Of a stretch of 64,000 bases of DNA, positions 49,315-55,620 are shown piece by piece (the first letter of the stretch is position 1; each line of letters begins with the position of its first letter). Under the pieces are notes generated by a model. It saw only the letters and a list, made by a program, of their open reading frames with translations. It was not told where the DNA came from and made no database searches. Both the position numbers and the translations under genes were made by a program. Where the stretch lies: contig JADJVL010000007.1 of the NCBI GenBank assembly GCA_016710635.1, positions 124,001 to 188,000 of the forward strand, given 5' to 3'. The stretch comes from Holophagaceae bacterium (GTDB taxonomy: Bacteria > Acidobacteriota > Holophagae > Holophagales > Holophagaceae).

Positions 49315-49536
49315 TCACACGCCTTGTACACCGGTTCGTTGGCGGTCCTGACAGGTAGGAGAGGGGGGAGCGTGTCGGACCACTACTGTCTCGCAATTGA
49401 TGACCTTGCCATTTAGAATTCCAAGCCCGCCAATCGAACTGGAGTTGGCGTGGCTTCGCAGAGCAGTCTTTGTTCCATGGCAACCCAGTAGGAACACGAG
49501 AATGATGGGCAGGCTCGAAAGAATTCTTTGCGCCAT
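49315..49536 (-). CDS. Cassette 3: short lipoprotein-like open frame in an otherwise gene-poor cassette
   Basis: The cassette between attC3 and attC2 is 450 bp, yet no open frame fills it. A 73-residue frame from ATG 49536 begins with a convincing lipoprotein signal (AQRILSSLPIILVFLLGCHG), then stops. All minus-strand frames between 49092 and 49220 are broken, so either a longer gene has decayed by frameshift or this is a short secreted peptide plus non-coding DNA. I see no plus-strand gene that fits better. Confidence 0.45.
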   Translation of the reverse strand: MAQRILSSLPIILVFLLGCHGTKTALRSHANSSSIGGLGILNGKVINCETVVVRHAPPSPTCQDRQRTGVQGV

Positions 49537-49541
49537 GGGAC

Positions 49542-49640
49542 GCCTAACGAAGGAAGTTAACCGGCCCAACCGTGGACCGGACGACTAAAGCATGACGGAA
49601 GCGAGGCACGGTTGGGTCCGGGTTGAACGGAGGGTTAGGC
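49542..49640 (-). repeat. attC2, long form (99 bp)
   Basis: GCCTAAC (49542-49548) and GTTAGGC (49634-49640) bounding GTTAACCGGCCCAACCGTGG and GGTTGGGTCCGGGTTGAAC. The loop contains CGACTAAAGCATGACGG, as also seen in the distal site. TAA of cassette 2 lies inside the right core. Confidence 0.92.
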
Positions 49641-49928
49641 GTCGGGGAGATGTTCTCTGGACCATGATCCACCGATGTGAGAACGAGATGCACCCCAGCC
49701 TAGCGGAAGGTCCGCAACCTCCGCGATGCTGGGATCTATTTCCAGAGCTTCTTCCATCGCAATGAGGCGCAGATCCTGGTCCGTGGAAGTGGTGCCGCAA
49801 GTAAAAGCCCAATCTTCATCATCCGAGTAGTGGATGACCCGAAGAATTGGGAGACCGTCTTCAAGAACCTGGCGAGTGGTCACCGCCGCGACTCTTGGCT
49901 CTTGATCGAACGGCCACCCTGTTTCCAT
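49635..49928 (-). CDS. Cassette 2: conserved hypothetical protein
   Basis: A 97-residue soluble protein from ATG 49928, five bases after the core. The pattern VTTRQVLEDGLPILRVIHYSDDEDWAFTCGTTS, IAMEEALEIDPSIAEVADLPLGWGASR is shared, as far as I recall, with a widespread unnamed family of about 100 residues whose ending I-x-E-V-A-D-L-P-x-G-x-x-A-x-R is typical. No function known. An upstream TTG inside attC1 would extend it in frame with LGRLTSFVRR. The stop is in the attC2 core. Confidence 0.7.
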   Translation of the reverse strand: METGWPFDQEPRVAAVTTRQVLEDGLPILRVIHYSDDEDWAFTCGTTSTDQDLRLIAMEEALEIDPSIAEVADLPLGWGASRSHIGGSWSREHLPDA

Positions 49929-49933
49929 GTGAC

Positions 49934-50032
49934 GCCTAACGAAGGAAGTTAACCGGCCCAACCGTGGACCGGATGTTTAAAGCATGACGGAAGAGACGCA
50001 CGGTTGGGTCCGGGTTGAACGGAGGGTTAGGC
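49934..50032 (-). repeat. attC1, long form (99 bp), nearest to attI
   Basis: GCCTAAC (49934-49940) and GTTAGGC (50026-50032) with intact GTTAAC and GTTGAAC boxes. In cassette orientation one extra base in GTTCAAC against GTTAAC would bulge from the folded hairpin, as extrahelical bases do in functional attC sites. TAA of cassette 1 lies inside the right core. Confidence 0.93.
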
Positions 50033-50341
50033 ACTGACGACCCCAGTGCCGGACGTGATTTCTTGTCGGACATTGTCGGGAATGTTGCACCAAGTAGTCT
50101 CAGGCGAGATGAAGAGGTCGCAATCTTGAGCCTTGGCGGCTGCCACGATCTGTTGAAACCAACGAACAGAGGGCCAGAGCTCTGATCTTGGTGGAGGCGG
50201 TGCATGAAGAAACCTGCCTTGATCATCCCAGCCGATTTCCATGGCCTCCCGGTAGATGAAGGGGAACTCATGCGATCGAGGGGTGACGTAGAGTCGGTCT
50301 TGTTCATCGATACCAATTTCGTTGATACGGTCCCGGTCCAT
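50027..50341 (-). CDS. Cassette 1: conserved hypothetical protein, first gene after attI
   Basis: A 104-residue soluble protein from ATG 50341, six bases after the attI core. Sequence features: INEIGIDEQDRLYVTPRSHEFPFIYREAMEIGWDDQGRFLHAPPPP, then RSELWPSVRWFQQIVAAAKAQDCDLFISPETTW. The family looks widespread and of unknown role (small acidic proteins of this kind often act as immunity or binding factors), but I cannot name it. Its frame is open upstream through attI, so a start at MSPNTKLGRR inside attI is possible. As the first cassette it should be the best expressed. Confidence 0.7.
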   Translation of the reverse strand: MDRDRINEIGIDEQDRLYVTPRSHEFPFIYREAMEIGWDDQGRFLHAPPPPRSELWPSVRWFQQIVAAAKAQDCDLFISPETTWCNIPDNVRQEITSGTGVVSA

Positions 50342-50420
50342 TCGGCGGCCTAACTTTGTATTAGGCGACATGCCGGAGGGGGGCTTGATGCCGCCTAATC
50401 CGGAATGTCGCAAGGACTGG
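50341..50420 (-). other. attI site (primary recombination site)
   Basis: In cassette orientation the site ends with GCCTAATACAAAGTTAGGC, where GTTAGGC (plus strand 50348-50354) is the crossover core. Class 1 attI1 ends in the same way (a GTCGCC-CTAA-ACAAA-GTTAGGC order). A second GCCTAAT-like inverted core (plus strand 50392-50398) and the preceding GCATGTCGCC provide further integrase-binding-type boxes. Extent to the right is an estimate. Confidence 0.85.
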
Positions 50421-50481
50421 GGTTGAAATACTTGGGTTTTTGCGTGGACGGGGGGTGCAAACCAAACCTAAAATTTTCCGG

Positions 50482-51462
50482 ATGGAAGCCCCTTTTCCGG
50501 CCCCTGCGCCACGCCTGCTGGACCAGGTCCGGGAGGCGATCCGGGTGCGGCATATGAGCCTCCGGACGGAGGAGGCGTATGTGGATTGGGTGCGTCGGTT
50601 CATCCTGCACCATGGTAAGCGCCATCCGAAGGATATGGGAGCGGAGGAGGTGGAGGCCTTTCTGACCCATCTGGCCGTGGAGCGGTCGGTTTCGGCCTCG
50701 ACCCAGAACCAGGCGAAGGCGGCGCTGCTATTCCTGTATCGGGAGGTCTTGAAGATCGAACTGCCCTGGCTCAAGGAACTGATCCAGGCCAAGCGGAGCG
50801 AGCGGCTGCCGGTGGTGCTGACCCCCGGGGAGGTCCGGGCTGTGCTGGATCAGATGGACGGGCAGATGGGCCTGGTGGCCAGCCTCCTGTATGGCACCGG
50901 CATGCGCCTGCTGGAGGGACTCAGGCTACGGGTGAAGGACGTGGAGTTCTCCCGGCTGGAAGTGATCGTCCGGGAGGGCAAGGGGAACAAGGACCGGGTC
51001 ACCATGCTGCCCGAACGGCTGGCCGCTCCCCTGAAGGCGCACCTGGAGAAGGCCCGGGCGTTGCACAAGCAGGACTTGAAGGAGGGCTTGGGCGAAGTCT
51101 TCCTGCCGGACGCCCTCGCCGTGAAGTACAAGGCCGCCGCGCGGTCCTGGGGCTGGCAGTGGGTGTTCCCGTCGGGAGCCCTGTCCGTGGACCCGCGCTC
51201 GGGCCTGACCCGTCGCCATCACCTGCACGCCGAAAGCGTCCAGCGGGCTGTCCGCGAGGCCGCCCGGGCCGCGGAGATCCCCAAGCCCGTCACCCCGCAC
51301 GTGCTGCGGCACAGCTTCGCGACCCACCTGCTGATGGCGGGCCACGACATCCGCACCGTCCAGGAACTGCTGGGCCACAAGGATGTGGAGACGACGATGA
51401 TCTACACCCACGTGCTGAATCGCGGCGGGAAGGGCGTGCCGAGCCCGCTGGACCAGCTCTAG
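50482..51462 (+). CDS. intI: Integron integrase (IntI, tyrosine recombinase)
   Basis: A 326-residue tyrosine recombinase. The N-terminal core-binding SAM-like domain (about 10-95: LLDQVREAIRVRHMSLRTEEAYVDWVRRFI) resembles IntI1 throughout. The catalytic domain has Arg142 in YGTGMRLLEGLRLRVKD, HVLRH (His273, Arg276), LLGHKDV (His299) and Tyr308 in MIYTHV. Between them lies the IntI-specific insert (about 213-250: WGWQWVFPSGALSVDPRSGLTRRHH) that distinguishes integron integrases from XerC/D. ATG 50482 aligns with the IntI1 start; a TTG 14 codons earlier is in frame. The gene is GC-rich like the host, diverges from the cassettes, and no LexA box is obvious upstream. Confidence 0.95.
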   Translation: MEAPFPAPAPRLLDQVREAIRVRHMSLRTEEAYVDWVRRFILHHGKRHPKDMGAEEVEAFLTHLAVERSVSASTQNQAKAALLFLYREVLKIELPWLKELIQAKRSERLPVVLTPGEVRAVLDQMDGQMGLVASLLYGTGMRLLEGLRLRVKDVEFSRLEVIVREGKGNKDRVTMLPERLAAPLKAHLEKARALHKQDLKEGLGEVFLPDALAVKYKAAARSWGWQWVFPSGALSVDPRSGLTRRHHLHAESVQRAVREAARAAEIPKPVTPHVLRHSFATHLLMAGHDIRTVQELLGHKDVETTMIYTHVLNRGGKGVPSPLDQL

Positions 51463-51509
51463 ATTCGTGCGCCAGGGGACCACCCTCGGATTCGTCCCAT
51501 GCAAATGCT

Positions 51510-51515
51510 AGACTG
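51510..51515 (+). promoter_or_regulatory. -10-like element TAGACT before fabG
   Basis: TAGACT, 22 bases before the fabG ATG in the short gap after intI. No clear -35 box at 17 bases. Confidence 0.4.
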
Positions 51516-51537
51516 ACGCGGTTCTACGGGAGTTTGC

Positions 51538-52284
51538 ATGTTCGATCTATCGGGCAGGGTCGCCCTCGTCACGGGCGCGAGCCAGGGGATTGGCGAGGCC
51601 ATCGCGCGGCAGCTGGCGGCGCAGGGGGCGACGGTCGTGTGTGCGGCGCGGACGGAGGCGAAGCTGGTCGCCGTCGTGGCGTCCATCCTGGAGGGCGGCG
51701 GCAAGGCCGATCACGTGGTCATGGACCTGGCCAGCCCCGACAGCGTGCGGGCAGCGGTGGCTGCGACCCTGGAGCGCCACGGCGCCCTGCACATCCTGGT
51801 GAACAACGCCGGCATCACCCGGGACAAGCTGCTGATCCAGATGAAGGAGGAGGACTTCGACGCGGTCCTCGGCACCAACCTCAAGGGCGCGTGGGTGGCC
51901 ATCCAGGCGGCGACGAAGCCCATGATGAAGCAGCGCTGGGGCCGCATCGTGAACATCGTCTCCGTGGTGGGGCAGATGGGCAACGCGGGCCAGAGCAACT
52001 ACGTGGCCGCCAAGGCCGGACTCATCGGTCTGACGAAATCCGTGGCCCGGGAGCTGGCCTCCCGCAACGTCACCGCCAACGCCGTGGCGCCGGGCTACAT
52101 CGAGACCGACATGACCGCCGGGCTGTCCGGCGACGCGAAGGCCGCCTTCACCCAGCAGATTCCCCTGGGCCGCCTGGGCACGCCCGGCGACATCGCCGCC
52201 GCCGTGGGCTTCCTGGCCTCGGAGGAGGCCGGCTACATCTCGGGCCAGACGCTGTCGGTGAACGGCGGGATGCTGATGCCGTGA
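51538..52284 (+). CDS. fabG: 3-oxoacyl-ACP reductase FabG (or close SDR relative)
   Basis: A 248-residue short-chain dehydrogenase. Cofactor loop TGASQGIGEAIA (residues 12-23), NNAG (89-92), and the catalytic set Ser142, Tyr155 and Lys159 (SVVGQMGNAGQSNYVAAKAG). The ending GRLGTPGDIAAAVGFLASEEAGYISGQTLSVNGGM is typical of FabG, the NADPH reductase of type II fatty-acid synthesis. Other fab genes are not here, so a different SDR role is possible. Its TGA overlaps the GTG start of the next gene by four bases, which indicates translational coupling. It is next to intI but not part of the integron. Confidence 0.88.
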   Translation: MFDLSGRVALVTGASQGIGEAIARQLAAQGATVVCAARTEAKLVAVVASILEGGGKADHVVMDLASPDSVRAAVAATLERHGALHILVNNAGITRDKLLIQMKEEDFDAVLGTNLKGAWVAIQAATKPMMKQRWGRIVNIVSVVGQMGNAGQSNYVAAKAGLIGLTKSVARELASRNVTANAVAPGYIETDMTAGLSGDAKAAFTQQIPLGRLGTPGDIAAAVGFLASEEAGYISGQTLSVNGGMLMP

Positions 52285-54203
52285 CGGAGGCCCCGGGCCG
52301 CGGTCCCTTCCTGACCCGCCTCCGCCCCCGCTGGGCCTGGATCCTGCTGGCCTGCGGCCTGCCCTGGCTGCTGCTGCCCTTCCCCCAGCACGCGGGCCTG
52401 CGCACCCTGCTGGTGTTTTCCGCCCTCGCCTTCTGGCTGGCCTTCCTGGTGCTCGGCTTCCTGGGGGCCCGCTGGCTCTGGCGGAAGTGGATGTTCACGG
52501 TCAGCCGGCGCCTGCTGCTGATCCTCACCCTGCTGAGCGTGCTGCCGGCCCTGGCCCTGACGGTGCTCTTCCTCTCCATCTTCTGGCTGGGCATCGGCGG
52601 GCAGGTGAGCCGCACCCTGCTGGGCAACCTGCGGGCCTCCGAGGCGGCCATGAAGCGCGCCAACGAGGATCCCCGGGACGTGGTGGCCCTGGAGGCGCTG
52701 AAGGGCTTCGGCGAAGGGCAGGTGGTCCGCGTGGGCTCCCTGCCCGAAGGCGTCGAGCCCGGCTTCGTGGGCCTGGTGTGGAACGAGGACGCCCCCATCA
52801 AGGGCAAGGGGGTCTTCCTCCGCGCCGTGAGCCGGGAGCCCGGCGGCTACCGCCTGCTGAACCTCAGCCTGGGGAGCCTCGCCAGCCAGGGCAGCGACCT
52901 CTGGGGCGGCCGCATGCACTACCGGGTGGACCGGGTGCAGAAGGCCGGCGCCGGCAAGCCCCGGGCGTCCAAGGTGCGGGTGGGGGACGCGGATCTGCCC
53001 CTCATCCTGAGCCGCCAGCAGCCCCTGGCCTCCTGGTCCCAGGGCCAGGCCCTGGCGGGCAACGGCCTCTTCCATCCCTTCCGGCTGCCTTCGGTCTCCC
53101 TGACGGTGCGGGACTGGAAGGACGGCAGCGGCCTGCTCCTCACCGTCAAGCCCGAGACCAACCTGGTGGAGCTCTTCAAGGGCTACGGCTTCGAAAGCGG
53201 CAACCGCTCCGCGGAGACCGCCCTCATCATCGGCGTGGTCATCCTGCTGCTGATGCTGCTCTTCGTCTTCCAGTTCGGCGCCACCCTCATGGGCCTCTAC
53301 CTGGCGCGGCAGCTGGGGAAGAGCGTGGACGACCTCTTCGAAGGCGTCGGCCGCCTCAGCGCCGGGGACTTCAGCGCCCGCATCCGGCCCCGCACCCGGG
53401 ACCAGGTGGGCCAGCTGGCCCTGGCCTTCAACCAGATGGCCGGGCGCATCCAGGAATCCATCGCCGAACGGCAGGTGCGCCTGAAGCTGGAGGAGGAGCT
53501 GCGGGTCGCCCGGGAAGTGCAGATGCACCTGCTCCCGGACATCCCCGCCCTCGCCCACGGGGCCGCGGTCTTCGCCACCCTGCAGCCCGCCAAGGAGGTG
53601 GCCGGGGACTACTACGACCTCTACCGCCTCGCTGACGGGCGCCTGGCCTTCCTCATCGCCGACGTGAGCGGCAAGGGCACTTCGGCGGCCTTCTACGCCG
53701 CGGAGACCAAGGGCGTGCTGGCGGCCCTGGACAAGGCGAAGCACGGGCCCCTGGAAGTCGCGGCGCGCCTCAACGAGATCTGGTGCGAAGGCCACGGCCG
53801 GCGGGTCTTCATGACCCTCGTCTACGGCGTCTTCGATCCGGGCACCGGCGCCTTCCAGCTGGTGCGCTGCGGCCATCCCGCTCCCCTGCTGCGCCGCGCC
53901 GACGGGACCGTGGAGACCCTGCAGGTCCGCGGCCTCGGCATCGGCCTCACCGCCATCGACTTCGAAAGCCACCACGACCTCGCCGAAGGCCGCCTCGAAC
54001 CCGGCGACGCCCTCCTGTGCTACACCGACGGCCTCAGCGAAGCCGCCGACGCCGAACGGCAGCTCTTCGGCGAGGACCGCATCCGCGAGGTCCTCGCCCT
54101 CTCCGCCGAGAACATCCCCGAGCGCCTCCTGGCGGCGGTGAACGCCTACACCGGCGGCGTCGCGCCGGATGACGACCTGACGCTGGTGCTGCTGCGGCGG
54201 TAG
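52281..54203 (+). CDS. Membrane-bound PP2C/SpoIIE-type serine phosphatase with HAMP domain
   Basis: A 640-residue protein from GTG 52281. Three hydrophobic segments near the start (about residues 18-75), a periplasmic sensor region to about 305, one more membrane helix (TALIIGVVILLLMLLFVFQFG), a HAMP domain (LARQLGKSVDDLFEGVGRLSAGDFSARI) and a short coiled coil lead to the SpoIIE-type phosphatase: REVQMHLLPDIP, AGDYYDLYRLADGRLAFLIADVSGKGTSAAFYAA, LVYGVFDPGTGAFQLVRCGHPAPLL, GDALLCYTDGLSEAAD and APDDDLTLVLLRR with metal-binding Asp residues. Such RsbU-like phosphatases often switch anti-anti-sigma factors. Start overlaps fabG. Confidence 0.9.
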   Translation: MTEAPGRGPFLTRLRPRWAWILLACGLPWLLLPFPQHAGLRTLLVFSALAFWLAFLVLGFLGARWLWRKWMFTVSRRLLLILTLLSVLPALALTVLFLSIFWLGIGGQVSRTLLGNLRASEAAMKRANEDPRDVVALEALKGFGEGQVVRVGSLPEGVEPGFVGLVWNEDAPIKGKGVFLRAVSREPGGYRLLNLSLGSLASQGSDLWGGRMHYRVDRVQKAGAGKPRASKVRVGDADLPLILSRQQPLASWSQGQALAGNGLFHPFRLPSVSLTVRDWKDGSGLLLTVKPETNLVELFKGYGFESGNRSAETALIIGVVILLLMLLFVFQFGATLMGLYLARQLGKSVDDLFEGVGRLSAGDFSARIRPRTRDQVGQLALAFNQMAGRIQESIAERQVRLKLEEELRVAREVQMHLLPDIPALAHGAAVFATLQPAKEVAGDYYDLYRLADGRLAFLIADVSGKGTSAAFYAAETKGVLAALDKAKHGPLEVAARLNEIWCEGHGRRVFMTLVYGVFDPGTGAFQLVRCGHPAPLLRRADGTVETLQVRGLGIGLTAIDFESHHDLAEGRLEPGDALLCYTDGLSEAADAERQLFGEDRIREVLALSAENIPERLLAAVNAYTGGVAPDDDLTLVLLRR

Positions 54204-54207
54204 GGCC

Positions 54208-55542
54208 TCAGGACTCGATCCGGGCCTTCCGTTCCCCGTCCAGCCACTGCAGTGACACCGCCGCGCCCTCCGGGGCCTTGGCCGCTGAGGTGAGGGGCTG
54301 GCCGTCGGCGTCCTTCACCAGCACGAAGCCCCGGGCCAGGGGTCCTTTGGGATCGAGGCCTTCCAGCTTGGCGCCGAGGAGGGCCAGGCGCTGGCCGGCG
54401 GAGGCGAGGCGCTTTTCCGCGGCGGGCAGCAGCCGCCGCTGGGCCATGAGCAGGCGGGGCTGATCGGGTTCGCCGGTGGCCGTGGCCGAGGCCCGCAGGA
54501 GCCGTGCGCGCAGGTGCACGAAGCGCTGGGCGCTGAGGTCGAGGCGGCGGGCGGGATGGGCGCCCTGGAGGCGGGCCATGAGCGTGTCGTGGCGGCCCCG
54601 GAGCCGGGCCAGGCGCTCCGGCAGGGCCCGCATGCCGGCGCTGTCCACCAGCAGGTTGAGGGTGCTTTCGAGGCCCCGCATCCGCCACTGCATCCGGTCC
54701 GAAAGGGCTTCCACGCGGCGGCGCAGTTCGGCCTTGAGCTGAGCGAGATCCGGCGTCGCCAGCTCCGCGGCCTGGCTGGGGGTGGCGGCGCGGCGGTCCG
54801 CGGCGAGGTCCACCAGGGTGGTGTCGATCTCGTGGCCCACGCCGGTGATGATCGGCAGCGGGCAGGCCGCCACCGCCCGCACCAGGGCGGGATCGTTGAA
54901 GCCCCAGAGGTCCTCCAGGCTGCCGCCGCCCCGCACCAGCAGCACGGCGTCGCAGCCGAAGATGGGATCGCTGACCCATTCCAGGGCGCGGATGTTCTCC
55001 TCGGGGCTGCGCTCGCCCTGGGCCGACGCCGGCGCGACCAGGATGTGGATGCCCGGCGCGCGCCGCCCGGTCACTTCCAGGACATCCCGCAGCGCCGCGC
55101 CGCCCAGGGCCGCCACCACGCCGAGGCGCTGCGGGAATTTCGGCAGCGGCCGCTTCGGCCGGTCGAAGAGGCCTTCGGCGCGCAACTGCGCTTCCAGCTC
55201 CCGCAGACGCTGCTGCAGGTCGCCGACGCCGGCCAGCTCGCAGTGGGTGACGATAAGAGTGAGTGAACCACCTACTACATAGAGGTCGAGATTTCCTCCT
55301 ACCACTACTCGGTCTCCGGCCTTTGGAGAGTGCTTCAGAAACCGTTGGTTACTTATCCAAACGGCACATCCAATGGCTGCACCTTCTTCTTTGAGTGTGA
55401 AGTAAAGGTGCTTCGTGCTCCTGACGTTAGACACCTCGCCTACAACGCACAGATTTGCAAAGGGTGGTTCGATCTTCGACTTAATCTGTTCCAGGAGGCG
55501 CTTGACGGAGATCGCGGCGGGTTCCGGTGTGACGGCGGGCAT
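54208..55542 (-). CDS. xseA: Exodeoxyribonuclease VII large subunit
   Basis: A 444-residue protein. The N-terminal OB-fold domain (about 10-105: ISVKRLLEQIKSKIEPPFANLCVVGEVSNVR, HLYFTLKEEGAAIGCAVW) binds single-stranded DNA; the catalytic part shows FPQRLGVVAALGGAALRDVLEV, LLVRGGGSLEDLWGFNDPALVRAVAACPLPIITGVGHEIDTTLVDLAADRRAATPS. The enzyme degrades single-stranded DNA together with XseB, which is not adjacent. About 55245-55500 (codons 15-98) is much AT-richer and uses codons rare elsewhere here, while the protein stays conserved. TAATCT five bases before the ATG suggests a leaderless transcript. Confidence 0.92.
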   Translation of the reverse strand: MPAVTPEPAAISVKRLLEQIKSKIEPPFANLCVVGEVSNVRSTKHLYFTLKEEGAAIGCAVWISNQRFLKHSPKAGDRVVVGGNLDLYVVGGSLTLIVTHCELAGVGDLQQRLRELEAQLRAEGLFDRPKRPLPKFPQRLGVVAALGGAALRDVLEVTGRRAPGIHILVAPASAQGERSPEENIRALEWVSDPIFGCDAVLLVRGGGSLEDLWGFNDPALVRAVAACPLPIITGVGHEIDTTLVDLAADRRAATPSQAAELATPDLAQLKAELRRRVEALSDRMQWRMRGLESTLNLLVDSAGMRALPERLARLRGRHDTLMARLQGAHPARRLDLSAQRFVHLRARLLRASATATGEPDQPRLLMAQRRLLPAAEKRLASAGQRLALLGAKLEGLDPKGPLARGFVLVKDADGQPLTSAAKAPEGAAVSLQWLDGERKARIES

Positions 55543-55620
55543 AAGGGAGATTAGCCGAGGAATTGGCCTGGAGCCGGAGGCGCCCTCGTCTTACGATGAT
55601 GCGCCCTTCCCGGAGAACCC

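Larger units (their letters stand above)
46730..51462 (-). mobile_element. Complete integron: intI, attI and a seven-cassette array
   Basis: The right end (50482-51462) is an integron integrase gene pointing right. To its left an attI site (about 50341-50420) leads into seven gene cassettes reading leftwards, each ending in an attC (49934, 49542, 49030, 48660, 47938, 47182 and 46730 as left ends). The attC sites share the conserved box structure GTTAACCGGCCC...GGGTCCGGGTTGAAC bounded by GCCTAAC and GTTAGGC. Cassette genes are AT-richer than the host and mostly unknown. Known of integrons: IntI recombines single-stranded attC with attI. A resident (sedentary) chromosomal integron is inferred from the homogeneous attC family and host-like integrase composition. 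Confidence 0.92.

Noticed and set aside
49170..49358. Plus-strand frame of 62 codons inside cassette 3
   Set aside because: It opposes the cassette orientation, lacks start signals and has a basic, shadow-like composition.
46730..50032. Repeats taken at first for a CRISPR array
   Set aside because: The repeats are 62-99 bp imperfect palindromes with genes between them, not 25-40-bp identical repeats with uniform short spacers, and no cas gene is present. They fit attC sites.
51538..52284. fabG considered as part of the integron because it follows intI directly
   Set aside because: It is GC-rich, has no attC, and is translationally coupled to the phosphatase gene, so it is ordinary chromosome.
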